From: Daejeonella rubra
GTDB taxonomy: Bacteria; Bacteroidota; Bacteroidia; Sphingobacteriales; Sphingobacteriaceae
Assembly: GCF_900103545.1 (NCBI RefSeq)
Contig: NZ_FNHH01000001.1
Coordinates: 248,001-312,000, forward strand
Length of the DNA stretch: 64,000 bases
Direction: 5' to 3'
Shown here in pieces: positions 28,034 through 37,306 of this stretch. The translations under genes and the position numbers were made by a program. The notes beneath the pieces were generated by a model, which was not told the DNA's origin, did not search any database, and was given only the letters and a program-made list of their open reading frames with translations. Position 1 is the stretch's first letter; every line of letters begins with the position of its first letter.

Positions 28034-28906
28034 ATGGATAATCTGATTAAAAAATTCAAAATAAGCAGTAAAAAACCCTTTAGTATTAAAGAACATGATC
28101 CTGAATTTTCAGGCAAGTTTAAAAAGGATGAAGCCGTTGATCTGCTGAATGAGTTAAGTGCTGAAATGAGTGAACTTCAGGAGCAGATGTATGCCCAGAA
28201 TAAACACTCCCTTCTTATTATTTTTCAGGCAATGGATGCTGCCGGAAAGGATAGTGCGATAAAATATACTATGAGTGGTTTAAATCCTCAGGGTTGTCAG
28301 GTTTATAGTTTCAAACAGCCTAGTCCGGAAGAACTGGATCATGATTTTATCTGGCGACATTACAAGGCCTTACCTGAGCGGGGAAGAATCGGGATACATA
28401 ATCGTTCGCATTATGAAAATGTATTGGTCTGTAAGGTTCACCCTGAATATGTTTTAAATGAAGGGTATGTTGCAGCCGAATCTATCAATAAAGATTTCTG
28501 GGAAGAACGTTATGAGAGCATTCGTAATTTCGAAAAGCATATCTCTGATAACGGAACAGTGATCATCAAGTTTTTTCTGAATGTTTCAAAAAATGAACAA
28601 AAGAAACGGTTTCTGGAAAGAATAGATCTTCCAAATAAGAATTGGAAGTTTTCTTCCGCAGATATTGATGAGCGGGCATTATGGGATGATTATATGAAAG
28701 TATATGAAGAAGCCATCAATGCGACCAGTGTAGATAATTCTCCCTGGTATATTATCCCTGCAGATAAGAAATGGTTTACCAGGATCGCCATCAGCAGGAT
28801 CATTATTGATACATTTAAATCGATGGAACTGAAACATCCTGAACTTTCTGATTCTGAAAAATTAAAGCTTGAAGAATGCAGGAAAAACTTATTAAATGAA
28901 AAATAA
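28034..28906 (+). CDS. Polyphosphate kinase 2 family phosphotransferase
   Basis: Transfers phosphate between polyphosphate and nucleotides. 290 residues, one PPK2 domain. Walker A is AMDAAGKDSA (G71, K72, D73), the lid and Walker B region is HNRSHYENVLVCKVHPEY, followed by IKFFLNVSKNEQKKRFLER. The single-domain length and the ALPERGRIGIHNRSHYE segment fit the class that phosphorylates AMP or ADP; the class cannot be fixed from sequence alone. The transcript ends at a hairpin shared with the convergent GNAT gene. Confidence 0.93.
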   Translation: MDNLIKKFKISSKKPFSIKEHDPEFSGKFKKDEAVDLLNELSAEMSELQEQMYAQNKHSLLIIFQAMDAAGKDSAIKYTMSGLNPQGCQVYSFKQPSPEELDHDFIWRHYKALPERGRIGIHNRSHYENVLVCKVHPEYVLNEGYVAAESINKDFWEERYESIRNFEKHISDNGTVIIKFFLNVSKNEQKKRFLERIDLPNKNWKFSSADIDERALWDDYMKVYEEAINATSVDNSPWYIIPADKKWFTRIAISRIIIDTFKSMELKHPELSDSEKLKLEECRKNLLNEK

Positions 28907-28908
28907 AT

Positions 28909-28937
28909 CAGGTGCTTTTATTTCAAAAGCACGTCCT
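28909..28937. terminator. Bidirectional terminator between PPK2 and GNAT genes
   Basis: GTGCTTTT (28912-28919) pairs with AAAAGCAC (28925-28932) around a 5-nt loop; CAGG and CCTG extend the stem past a bulge. It overlaps the stop codon of the minus-strand GNAT gene. Confidence 0.75.
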
Positions 28938-29202
28938 GATAGGCAGGATTTTTTTCGAAAACTGTTTTTGCAAAAGGACATAAGGGTATAACTTTAATGG
29001 ATTTGTCCCTTGAATAGGAAACAGCAGCTTCAACCAGCATATTGCCAATTCCCATACCTTTCAGGGGTTTACAAACGATGGTATGGTCCAATATTAATTT
29101 ATCAGAACCAGCGAAGCTGTAGGTTATTTCTGCAAGTAAAATATTGTCCTCTTCTACATAGAAAGAGCCTTTATGCGTGTTTTCCCGATGTTTAATTTCC
29201 AT
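28918..29202 (-). CDS. Small GNAT-type N-acetyltransferase (COG2388-like)
   Basis: 94 residues, a minimal acetyltransferase fold. The acetyl-CoA-binding pyrophosphate loop is seen as LKGMGIGNMLVEAAVSYSR, then VIPLCPFAKTVFEKNPAYQDVL, the typical C terminus of the short YjdJ-like family (C followed by xxxW/F and a final Y/V segment). The acceptor is unknown. It lies between PPK2 (convergent) and the omega-amidase gene (same strand, 41 nt upstream). Confidence 0.88.
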   Translation of the reverse strand: MEIKHRENTHKGSFYVEEDNILLAEITYSFAGSDKLILDHTIVCKPLKGMGIGNMLVEAAVSYSRDKSIKVIPLCPFAKTVFEKNPAYQDVLLK

Positions 29203-29243
29203 TATGATGCAGATGATGGTTCTTATAAATCACAAGATTTGAA

Positions 29244-30026
29244 TTATTTATCAGTCAGTTTAAAGGAGTCCCCATCTTTAAGGAATGGGAAAGAGGCTCG
29301 TGCTTCTGTGAGATCATCCTTATTGATCGAGAAAGTATAAAGGTCTTCATCATTGGGTTTATAGTAAATTACTTTTCCATTCGGATCTATACACATAGAA
29401 TCACCGGAATGATAAACTTCATTTCCATCATGCCCAACCCGGTTTACAGCAACTACGAAAGCCTGATTTTCTATAGCCCTTGCCGGTATAAGTGAGCGCC
29501 AGTGTAAAGAGCGGCGTTCCGGCCAGTTGGCAACGATCAATAACATGTCGTATTCCTGATTGGTATTTCTAAGCCAAACTGGAAAACGAAGATCATAACA
29601 GATCACAGGACAAATTTTCCAGTCGTTCAGCTCAACAAAAAGCTTTTTATTGCCTGCCGTATAATGCTGATCCTCTTCGCCTAAACCAAAAAGATGCCTC
29701 TTGTCATAATATTCATATGTGCCGTCAGGACGCATCCAGATCAGGCGATTGTAATTCTTATTATCTTCCTTTATAATGATACTTCCGGTAACTACACTAT
29801 CGAATTTTCGAGCCTGCTCAAGCATCCACTTCATGGATTTACCATCCATTTCTTCAGCAAGTTTGGAAGGGTTCATCGAAAAGCCTGTGCTGAACATTTC
29901 AGGAAGAACAATAAGATCAGTCTTTTCACGAATGGAAGACAGCCTTAAACCCAGATTCTGAAGGTTTTTGTCAATGTTTTCCCAAAACAGGTAAGTTTGA
30001 AACGTGGTTATTTTTAGTATGCTCAT
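29244..30026 (-). CDS. Nitrilase-superfamily omega-amidase (YafV/Nit2-like)
   Basis: Hydrolyses alpha-keto acid amides such as alpha-ketoglutaramate. 260 residues with the catalytic triad of the superfamily: E43 in VLPEMFSTGF, K109 in YYDKRHLFG, C143 in CPVICYDLRFP. The DLRFPVWLRN context is typical of omega-amidases. The neighbouring aminotransferase gene (same strand, 40 nt upstream) would supply the substrate, since glutamine transaminases of that family make ketoglutaramate or ketomethylthiobutyrate. It is probably co-transcribed with that gene. Confidence 0.92.
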   Translation of the reverse strand: MSILKITTFQTYLFWENIDKNLQNLGLRLSSIREKTDLIVLPEMFSTGFSMNPSKLAEEMDGKSMKWMLEQARKFDSVVTGSIIIKEDNKNYNRLIWMRPDGTYEYYDKRHLFGLGEEDQHYTAGNKKLFVELNDWKICPVICYDLRFPVWLRNTNQEYDMLLIVANWPERRSLHWRSLIPARAIENQAFVVAVNRVGHDGNEVYHSGDSMCIDPNGKVIYYKPNDEDLYTFSINKDDLTEARASFPFLKDGDSFKLTDK

Positions 30027-30066
30027 CAGAAATTATTCATACGTGATAATTTAGTAAATGTTGCTA

Positions 30067-31209
30067 TTAAACTTTAACTAAGTATTGAACGGCTTTTTCA
30101 AGTGTTTCTTTCTTTTTTGCAAAACAAAATCGAAGTACATGGTGGTCTGTGCCCTTAGAATAAAATGCAGAAACCGGTATTCCTGCAACTCCAAATTCTT
30201 TTATTAGCCTCATCGCCAGGTCTGTATCTTTTTCATTGCTGATCCTGCTATATTGGACGGATTGAAAATATGAACCATGGCATGGTAAGAGGTCGAAGCG
30301 TGTTTCTTTCATCAAGTTAGAAAAAAAATCCTTTTTAACCTGAAAAAAATTGCTGATTTCCAGATAATTACGTTCATTTCTTAAAAAATCTGATATTGCA
30401 TGCTGAACAAATGAATTTACACTGAATACTTCAAACTGATGAACTTTTCGGAATTCTTTCATCATCCATTCTGGCGCAAGGCAATACCCAACCTTCCAGC
30501 CTGTAGCATGTAAAAGTTTTCCAAATGATGCTGTAATAAAACTTCGTTCCCTTAATTCCGGATAACGGGATATGCTTAGATGCTGTTTTCCGTCGTAAAT
30601 AAGATGCTCATATACTTCGTCGCTAAGTATTAATATGTTGGTGTCTCTGGTTAAATTGATCAGGCATTTTATATCATTATCATCCAGAGTTCTTCCAGTA
30701 GGGTTGTTGGGATAGTTTAGAATGATCATTCTGGTCTTATCATTGATAAGCTTTCCAACCTCTTCCCAGTCGATGGTATAGTTTGGAGCACTTAATTCAA
30801 CCGACCGTATACGGCCTCCAAAAAGCGTTACTGCAGGGCCATATGAATCATAAGCAGGTTCAAATATGATCACCTCATCTTCAGGTCTGATCACGCAGGC
30901 AATGGATGCAAATAATGCCTGTGTTCCACCGGCTGTGATGGTAATTTCAGTTTCAGGATCATAAATAGCATGGTGGAGCTTTTCTTGTTTTTCAGCTATA
31001 CGCTCCCTGAGAGAGAGGAGTCCGGCCATAGGTGCATATTGGTTATAACCTGATCTCATATAATGACCTACTAGTCCGACGAGTTCCGGAGAACATTCAT
31101 AATCCGGGAAACCCTGCGATAAATTAATAGCCTTGTGCTGAACAGCCAGCTGCGACATGACGGTGAAAATAGTAGTGCCTACATCCGGCAATTTGGAATT
31201 TATATGCAT
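30067..31209 (-). CDS. PLP-dependent methionine/glutamine aminotransferase (YbdL/KAT-like)
   Basis: Fold-type I aminotransferase of 380 residues. It begins LPDVGTTIFTVMSQLAVQHKAINLSQGFPDYE, the pattern of kynurenine/methionine aminotransferases; NYPNNPTGR binds PLP and the Schiff-base lysine is in TASFGKLLHATGWKVGY. With the downstream omega-amidase it forms a glutamine transaminase-omega-amidase pair that regenerates methionine from ketomethylthiobutyrate using glutamine. This is inferred from family and neighbourhood. Confidence 0.9.
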   Translation of the reverse strand: MHINSKLPDVGTTIFTVMSQLAVQHKAINLSQGFPDYECSPELVGLVGHYMRSGYNQYAPMAGLLSLRERIAEKQEKLHHAIYDPETEITITAGGTQALFASIACVIRPEDEVIIFEPAYDSYGPAVTLFGGRIRSVELSAPNYTIDWEEVGKLINDKTRMIILNYPNNPTGRTLDDNDIKCLINLTRDTNILILSDEVYEHLIYDGKQHLSISRYPELRERSFITASFGKLLHATGWKVGYCLAPEWMMKEFRKVHQFEVFSVNSFVQHAISDFLRNERNYLEISNFFQVKKDFFSNLMKETRFDLLPCHGSYFQSVQYSRISNEKDTDLAMRLIKEFGVAGIPVSAFYSKGTDHHVLRFCFAKKKETLEKAVQYLVKV

Positions 31210-31308
31210 AGTGGAGCTAAATTAGGAAATTCTGCTTTCCTGTTTTGGAATGTTCCGTTAAAATCCGGATTAAATTATTATTTTGAACTGTTCTTATATC
31301 TTAAATAA

Positions 31309-32079
31309 ATGACTTATAAAACCAAAGAAAGTCGTCTTTTTCTTGTTTTGGGCTCTTTTTTAATTGCTAATGCAATTCTTGCAGAATTTATCGGAGTGAA
31401 AATTTTTACCGTTGAAGGCTCATTAGGAATTCAAAAATTCAATATCAATATGTTTGGTGTTCCCGATCTTTCATTTAATATGTCAGCAGGTGTAGTTACC
31501 TGGCCATTGATCTTTATTATGACGGATATTATAAACGAATATTTTGGGATAAAACAGGTTCGGTTTTTATCAATCCTCGCTGCTATTCTGATCAGCTATG
31601 CTTTTTTTGTGGTCGGCTTTGCAATGGATCTGGTCCCTTCTGATTTCTGGATCAATCAAACCGTTAATGGAGAGGCAATTAATATGAATAATGCCTTCAG
31701 TGGAATCTTTGGTCAGGGAATGTGGATCATCGTCGGATCGATCATTGCATTTCTAATCGGACAGATGGTTGATGTGATTATTTTTCACCGGATCAAGAAA
31801 AGTACCGGAGAGCGTTTACTCTGGTTGAGGGCTACCGGATCAACCCTGGCTTCCCAGTTTATCGATAGCTTCGTTGTGATTTTTATTGCCTTTTATATTA
31901 ATCCTCAGTATAACTGGAGCTGGCAGATGGTTGCGGCCATCGGTATTGTAAATTATAGCTATAAGTTTGTGGTTGCCATTCTCATGACACCATTGTTGTA
32001 TGGAGTCCACAGTATTATTGATAAATACCTTGGAAAAGAACTTTCATCAAAGCTAATTGCTGAAGCAAGGAAAGCATAA
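31309..32079 (+). CDS. Queuosine precursor transporter (YhhQ/QPTR family)
   Basis: Inner-membrane protein of 256 residues with about six transmembrane helices. Typical family segments are NMFGVPDLSFNMSAGVVTWPLIFIMTDIINEYFG (conserved Asp, Glu) and LWLRATGSTLASQFIDSFVVIFIAFY. The family imports queuine-type precursors (preQ0/preQ1) for tRNA modification. I looked for a preQ1 riboswitch in the 99-nt leader and did not find the characteristic loop sequence. It is monocistronic. Confidence 0.92.
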   Translation: MTYKTKESRLFLVLGSFLIANAILAEFIGVKIFTVEGSLGIQKFNINMFGVPDLSFNMSAGVVTWPLIFIMTDIINEYFGIKQVRFLSILAAILISYAFFVVGFAMDLVPSDFWINQTVNGEAINMNNAFSGIFGQGMWIIVGSIIAFLIGQMVDVIIFHRIKKSTGERLLWLRATGSTLASQFIDSFVVIFIAFYINPQYNWSWQMVAAIGIVNYSYKFVVAILMTPLLYGVHSIIDKYLGKELSSKLIAEARKA

Positions 32080-32134
32080 TTACTCAATTAATGTATTTAA
32101 ATATCTGATTAATAAGTATTTAATTAAAATGTAA

Positions 32135-33250
32135 ATGAAAAAATATATTTATCTCTGTGTACTTGTCTGTATGTTTTTAGCTGGCAATTTTTCTATTTCA
32201 GCACAGGAAGTACTTTGGAAAGAACAGACTGCATGGAAGGGTGTTCCTGAGTATTATCAGAAATGGGATTATCCTGATTTTAAATTCCCTTCTGATCTGT
32301 CGTCATGGAAAAAGGAGAGGGTACAAGTTACTGAAACACTGCAAAAATTATTAGGAGACATTCCACCGCGCCCAAAAAAGCTGAATGTTCAGACAGTCTT
32401 TAAGAAACAAATGAATGGATACATTCTGGAAAAGTTTCTGATCGACAATGGGGTAGACGGGTGGATTCCGGGTTATCTTGCCATACCTACCAATGTGAAG
32501 GGAAAGGTGCCTCTGGTTCTGGGATTACATGGACATAGCAGCAGCAAGGACAATATCATTGGTTCCAACTCATCAACAGCTCAGGATGTTTTAGCCCTTT
32601 TGATATCCAAAGGCTATGCTGTGATGGCTATTGACAGTTATTTTAATGGTGAACGCAAAGGCACAGGCCCTGCCGGAGAGCTCGAAACCCAGGCTAAGGG
32701 TGCAGATCAGGAAGCATCTCAATTCAAGATCAATTTATGGTTTGGCCGCTCGCTTTGGGGCATGCAGATCCGTGATGAGCAGATCGCACTGGATTATTTG
32801 AATACTCGTCCGGAAATTGATATGGAAAGAATTGGAGTAGAAGGAATGAGCATGGGAAGTACCCGCGCATGGTGGCTTGCTGCACTGGATTCCAGGATCA
32901 AGGTTGTGGTTGGTGTAGCCTGCTTTACCCGATATAAAGAACTCATCGAGCAACGTGAACTTCAATCGCATGGGATCTATTATTTTGTTCCGGGGATGCT
33001 TCAGCATTTTGATACCGAGGCAGTAATGGGACTTATTGCACCCAGGCCATTTCTTGCATTAACCGGGGATAGTGATAGTGGTTCTCCGCTTAGCGGGATG
33101 AAAGTCCTGGAGAAAAAGCTGGATACTGTTTATTCATTATATAAAGAGAATGATAAGTTTAAAAGTATCATTTATCAAAATACGGGTCATGTATATACCG
33201 ATGACATGAAGATCGAAATGCTCGACTGGTTTGAAAAATATCTTAAATGA
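32135..33250 (+). CDS. Secreted alpha/beta hydrolase (dienelactone hydrolase/acetyl-xylan-esterase-like)
   Basis: 371 residues with a signal peptide (end near ISAQ, residue 23). The catalytic Ser lies in GVEGMSMGSTRAWW; the oxyanion strand is LVLGLHGHSSSKDN; Asp and His candidates are in LTGDSDSGSP and NTGHVYTDDM. The substrate, perhaps an ester of a plant or microbial carbohydrate, is not known. Its last codon overlaps the start of a second, distantly similar hydrolase (ATGA), so the pair is translationally coupled. Confidence 0.88.
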   Translation: MKKYIYLCVLVCMFLAGNFSISAQEVLWKEQTAWKGVPEYYQKWDYPDFKFPSDLSSWKKERVQVTETLQKLLGDIPPRPKKLNVQTVFKKQMNGYILEKFLIDNGVDGWIPGYLAIPTNVKGKVPLVLGLHGHSSSKDNIIGSNSSTAQDVLALLISKGYAVMAIDSYFNGERKGTGPAGELETQAKGADQEASQFKINLWFGRSLWGMQIRDEQIALDYLNTRPEIDMERIGVEGMSMGSTRAWWLAALDSRIKVVVGVACFTRYKELIEQRELQSHGIYYFVPGMLQHFDTEAVMGLIAPRPFLALTGDSDSGSPLSGMKVLEKKLDTVYSLYKENDKFKSIIYQNTGHVYTDDMKIEMLDWFEKYLK

Positions 33251-34395
33251 TCTCAGCAGCTAAAATATTTTTAATGGTGCTCGGATGTGTTTCTTTGGGA
33301 GGCAATGTCCTTGCACAAAGGCCGAACCTGAAAGGAAATCCATTGCCTGAAAAAATAGCTCCTTTTTTTATAAGTCCGCCTGAATTTAAAGACCAATTGG
33401 GAGAATATCGTTCTCCCTTAAAGTTTTACAATGGAAAGGCTGTAAATACTAAACGGGACTGGGAAAAAAGACGAAAGGAGATTCTTGTAAAATGGAATGG
33501 ACTGATGGGGGCATGGCCTGCATTAATAACAAACCAGAATTTTGAGATCAGAGATTCAACCCGCATGGACGGCTTTACTCAATACAGGGTCAGATTTTAC
33601 TGGCTTCCTGGTCAAAAGACAGATGCTTATCTGATGATACCGGACGGTGAAGGTAAAAAACCTGCAGTGATCACTGTTTATTACGAGCCTGAAACCTCTG
33701 CGGGATTGGGAAGGGCTGATCTTCCTGACCGAGATTTTGCCTATCAGCTTGCCAAACGGGGCTTTGTTACCCTTTCCCTTGGAACAACAGAAACGACAAA
33801 CAATAAAACCTACTCACTGTATTATCCAGATATAAAAAATGCCCAAGTACAGCCTCTTTCGATCTTAGCTTATGCTGCGGCCAATGCATGGAATGTTTTG
33901 GCAAAAGTTAAGGAGGTTGACAGCAAGCGAATTGGCATTATGGGCCATTCATATGGTGGTAAGTGGAGTATGTTTGCTTCCTGCCTTTATGAGAAATTTG
34001 CCTGTGCTGTTTGGTCAGACCCTGGAATTGTTTTTGACGAAAGCAGAGAATCAGTTAATTACTGGGAGCCCTGGTATTTAGGTTATCATCCGCAACCATG
34101 GCGTAAAAGAGGACTTATAACTGAGCAAAATCCAGCGAAAGGCTTGTACCCGAAAATGGTTGAAGAAGGGTTAAACCTGCATGAACTTCATGCCTTAATG
34201 GCTCCGCGTCCATTTCTTGTTTCCGGTGGCTCAGAAGATCCTGTAAGGCGCTGGATTCCATTAAATCATAGCATTGCAGTAAATCATCTCCTGGGATATG
34301 AAAACAGAGTGGCTATGACTAACCGACCTGAACATACTCCGAACCCTGATTCGAATGAGAAAGCATTTTTGTTTCTTGAATATTTTTTGAAATGA
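33247..34395 (+). CDS. Second secreted alpha/beta hydrolase
   Basis: 382 residues, signal peptide ending near LAQ (residue 23). The nucleophile motif is GIMGHSYGGKWSMF; Asp candidate in VSGGSEDPVRRW; His in RPEHTPNPD near the C terminus. The repeated architecture with the preceding protein (same fold, same export, 4-nt overlap) suggests two enzymes acting on one substrate or on linked bonds. No polysaccharide locus is adjacent. It is followed by a short heptanucleotide tract. Confidence 0.88.
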   Translation: MISAAKIFLMVLGCVSLGGNVLAQRPNLKGNPLPEKIAPFFISPPEFKDQLGEYRSPLKFYNGKAVNTKRDWEKRRKEILVKWNGLMGAWPALITNQNFEIRDSTRMDGFTQYRVRFYWLPGQKTDAYLMIPDGEGKKPAVITVYYEPETSAGLGRADLPDRDFAYQLAKRGFVTLSLGTTETTNNKTYSLYYPDIKNAQVQPLSILAYAAANAWNVLAKVKEVDSKRIGIMGHSYGGKWSMFASCLYEKFACAVWSDPGIVFDESRESVNYWEPWYLGYHPQPWRKRGLITEQNPAKGLYPKMVEEGLNLHELHALMAPRPFLVSGGSEDPVRRWIPLNHSIAVNHLLGYENRVAMTNRPEHTPNPDSNEKAFLFLEYFLK

Positions 34396-34467
34396 ACAGA
34401 CTGGCTGACAAATAAAACATCCTTTATGTTTTTTTGAATTAATATTTGGTTGCCCAAGCAATAAATA

Positions 34468-34495
34468 GCTTTCGGCTTTAATCTTTCAGCTTTTT
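34468..34495. repeat. Short heptanucleotide tract, locus 3
   Basis: Four consecutive 7-nt words, GCTTTCG, GCTTTAA, TCTTTCA, GCTTTTT, using the same words as locus 1. It lies between the hydrolase pair and the FKBP gene. Confidence 0.6.
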
Positions 34496-34561
34496 TGAAA
34501 AACTACTGTTTTTTCAGCTGAAATATTGAACTGAAAAGGAATTTAAATATTTGATAATTAA

Positions 34562-35251
34562 CTACTTACCGATCTTGATCAATTCAACTTCAAAAATAAG
34601 CGTGCTGTAAGGAGGAATATCTTTTCCAGCGCCTCGTTCTCCATAACCCAGAGAATAAGGGATAAAGAAACGGTATTTTGATCCGACAGACATTTGCTGA
34701 AGACCTTCAGTCCATCCCGGGATAACCTGATTTAAAGTAAATGTGGTTGGTTCACCACGGTCAATTGAACTGTCAAATTGTTTCCCATCCGTAAGTGTAC
34801 CTTTATAATGTACAGTAACTTCATCTGTCGCTACCGGTTTAGCTCCTGTTGCCGGGCTAATAACTTCAAATTGCAAACCGCTTGGCAGTGTTGTAACTCC
34901 TGGTTTTTTCTGGTTTTCTGCTAAAAATTTCGCAGCTGCAGCAATCGATCCTTCAAATTTCTTCTTTTCAAGTCCGCTTAGATAGGCATAAATAATTTCC
35001 TGAGATTTTTCAGGGCTAATAATTATAGTTCCACCAGATAAAACATCATTCATGGCTTTTGAGATCAATGAATAATTCAAACTTGTTACTCCTCTTGATT
35101 TAAGATCATTGGCAATACTGGCTCCGAAGGCATAGCTGGCAGAATCAGTCTGGGTTTTGAATAATGGTGCTGGAGCAGCAGCAGGTTTGGTCTGTGCAAA
35201 ACTTAACGTTGAAAGTGCCGATGCGGCAAAAAATAGAAGAAAGCGTTTCAT
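34562..35251 (-). CDS. FKBP-type peptidyl-prolyl cis-trans isomerase, exported
   Basis: Folding helper of the envelope. From the ATG at 35251 the protein has 229 residues with a signal peptide (STLSFAQ). The frame is open 32 codons further upstream but that part is not signal-like. Order: signal, dimerisation-type helical FKBP_N domain (about 35-120), FKBP domain with VHYKGTLTDGKQFDSS, PGWTEGLQQMSVGSKYRFFIP and YGERGAGKDIPPYSTLIFEVEL. Mip/FkpA-like. It is monocistronic. Confidence 0.94.
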   Translation of the reverse strand: MKRFLLFFAASALSTLSFAQTKPAAAPAPLFKTQTDSASYAFGASIANDLKSRGVTSLNYSLISKAMNDVLSGGTIIISPEKSQEIIYAYLSGLEKKKFEGSIAAAAKFLAENQKKPGVTTLPSGLQFEVISPATGAKPVATDEVTVHYKGTLTDGKQFDSSIDRGEPTTFTLNQVIPGWTEGLQQMSVGSKYRFFIPYSLGYGERGAGKDIPPYSTLIFEVELIKIGK

Positions 35252-35388
35252 TTTTGTTATTATTTGTGATTTTAATGTGCCGGCATCCGCAGGGTCAATC
35301 GGGACTGCTAAGATAGATAGCCGGCAGGAGAAATGAACAATATTCATCCGGATTTTTTGTCTTCAGGTTAAAAGCCTAAATTGGATAA

Positions 35389-36594
35389 ATGAAAGTAGAT
35401 TATATAGCCCTTTCGATTCCTGTTTTCTTTATTCTGATAGCTGTAGAGCTCGTATATGCTTTTTACAAGAAGCTTAACTACTACAGATTAAATGACTCAC
35501 TTGCTAACCTGAGTCAGGGAATTGGTTCACAATTGGTCGGAATATTTTTAAAAACAATTACTTTTTTTGGATATATATTCATTTACGAACATTGGCGGTT
35601 CTATTCTTTTCCGAATACGATCTGGACCTGGTTGTTTCTGTTCATTGGCGTAGATTTTTTTTATTATTGGTTTCATCGTTTAAGTCATCAGGTCAACGCT
35701 TTATGGGCTGCTCATATTGTTCACCACCAGTCGGAAGAGTATAATTTAACCGTTGCCCTGCGGCAATCCTGGTTTCAGTCGGGTTTTGCATGGGTATTTT
35801 ATCTGCCCTTAGCCTTTGTTGGATTTGAACCGGTCATGTTCCTTACAGTCAGTGCATTTAATACACTTTATCAGTTCTGGATCCATACCCGTGCCATTGG
35901 TGATATGGGACCACTGGAATGGTTCCTTAATACACCGTCCCATCATCGGGTACATCATGGATCGAATCCAAAATATATTGATAAAAATCATGCTGGAACA
36001 TTAATTATATGGGACAGGTTATTCGGTACTTTTCAAAAGGAGGAGGAGGAAGTTGTTTATGGAATTACTACACCCCTTGCCAGCTGGAATCCTGTATGGG
36101 CTAATTTTCATTACTGGATTGAATTATTTAATACTTCCAGGAAAGCGAATGGTATCAAAGAAAAGGTATATGTGTTTACAAAATCGCCGGGCTGGTTTCC
36201 TGAAAATATGGGAGGGAGGCAGTTTCCAAAGGAGATCAACTTAGATTCATATGTTAAGTATAGTCCTGAATATGACCGAAAGTTTAATGTGTATATCCTT
36301 TTTCAATTTGTTTTTTCATTGATCATTGCAAGTATTTTAATTTTTACTGCAGCAAAACTTAATTTATTGCAGCTGAGTGCTTGCATGATCCTTGTCATTA
36401 TGAGCCTGACATCTTACGGTTCTTTGATGGAACAGAAGAAATGGGGAATAGTTCTGGAATATTTTCGCTTTTTATGTTGGGTTCTTACGCCTTTGGTATT
36501 CAATTCTGAATTATTTTTTGTTCAATTACTAATCGGGAATACCATGTTGGTTATCCTTTCATTTATTTGGTTTAAACGACTCCTGAGAGCTTAA
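35389..36594 (+). CDS. Membrane di-iron hydroxylase, alkylglycerol monooxygenase (AGMO)-like
   Basis: 401-residue integral membrane protein of the sterol desaturase/fatty acid hydroxylase superfamily. The His cluster is complete: H96-RLS-H100, H109-IV-HH113, H166, HH186-RV-HH190, H201. Stretches such as EEYNLTVALRQSW, YQFWIHT and LNTPSHHRVHHG resemble, from memory, animal AGMO (TMEM195), and the C-terminal ~100 residues form several extra helices as in AGMO. This suggests cleavage of O-alkyl ether lipids. The following gene, 3 nt away, is a lysoplasmalogenase homologue, which fits an ether-lipid role. Confidence 0.85.
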   Translation: MKVDYIALSIPVFFILIAVELVYAFYKKLNYYRLNDSLANLSQGIGSQLVGIFLKTITFFGYIFIYEHWRFYSFPNTIWTWLFLFIGVDFFYYWFHRLSHQVNALWAAHIVHHQSEEYNLTVALRQSWFQSGFAWVFYLPLAFVGFEPVMFLTVSAFNTLYQFWIHTRAIGDMGPLEWFLNTPSHHRVHHGSNPKYIDKNHAGTLIIWDRLFGTFQKEEEEVVYGITTPLASWNPVWANFHYWIELFNTSRKANGIKEKVYVFTKSPGWFPENMGGRQFPKEINLDSYVKYSPEYDRKFNVYILFQFVFSLIIASILIFTAAKLNLLQLSACMILVIMSLTSYGSLMEQKKWGIVLEYFRFLCWVLTPLVFNSELFFVQLLIGNTMLVILSFIWFKRLLRA

Positions 36595-36597
36595 TGT

Positions 36598-37287
36598 ATG
36601 TTAAAAAATCATAAAAATTTCACATTTATTTTTAGTTTGATCATCATTTTGAACCTGCTCGTACAATCTACTTTCTTTCAGGATTATGTCCTTTTTATAA
36701 AACCGCTTATCTGTATTTCATTAGGTGTTTATCTGTATACCCAGACCAATATGAATGCTGGTTTTAATAGAATGGTTTTGGCAGGGCTGATCTTTTCGCT
36801 TTTTGGGGATAGTTTTTTAATGTTTGCAGGTAGCGATGTTTATTTTTTCCTCTACGGACTGGTCTCATTTCTGTTAGCGCATATTGTTTACTCTATGGCA
36901 TTCTTCAGAGATTTTAAAAATAATCCGCAAGCCTCAAAGTACTATGGACACCTCATGTTATTTGTGATGGGGGTATTTTCTTTAAGCTATTATTCATGGA
37001 TTCGCGATTATCTGAATGATTTCAGGATCCCGGTAATGGCATATATGTTCGTGATATCTATTATGGCAATCTTGGCCGGTTATCGTTTTAAAAGAGTAAA
37101 TCTTCTTAGTTTCAGGCTGATATACTGGGGTGCTATATTTTTTGTGATCTCTGATTCTGCACTTGCTTACAATAAATTTGTTGAACCATTTTCCTTTGCC
37201 GGTATCCTGATCATGGCAACGTATATGATTGCACAATACCTGATCACTATTGGAGCCATTGAAAGAAATGTGGAGATTTTTAAATAA
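36598..37287 (+). CDS. YhhN/TMEM86-family lysoplasmalogenase-like membrane protein
   Basis: 229 residues with about eight hydrophobic helices. The family signature is seen as AGLIFSLFGDSFLMF followed by LVSFLLAHIVYSMAFF, and GAIFFVISDSALAYNKF with the second conserved Asp. In animals TMEM86 proteins hydrolyse the vinyl-ether bond of lysoplasmalogens; the bacterial function is less certain. It starts 3 nt after the AGMO-like gene and is followed after 19 nt by an SDR gene, probably as one operon. Confidence 0.88.
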   Translation: MLKNHKNFTFIFSLIIILNLLVQSTFFQDYVLFIKPLICISLGVYLYTQTNMNAGFNRMVLAGLIFSLFGDSFLMFAGSDVYFFLYGLVSFLLAHIVYSMAFFRDFKNNPQASKYYGHLMLFVMGVFSLSYYSWIRDYLNDFRIPVMAYMFVISIMAILAGYRFKRVNLLSFRLIYWGAIFFVISDSALAYNKFVEPFSFAGILIMATYMIAQYLITIGAIERNVEIFK

Positions 37288-37306
37288 GATCTGATACCAT
37301 TATCTG

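Noticed and set aside
31210..31308. Possible preQ1 riboswitch before the queuosine-precursor transporter
   Set aside because: No conserved loop or A-rich tail of preQ1-I or II classes could be found.
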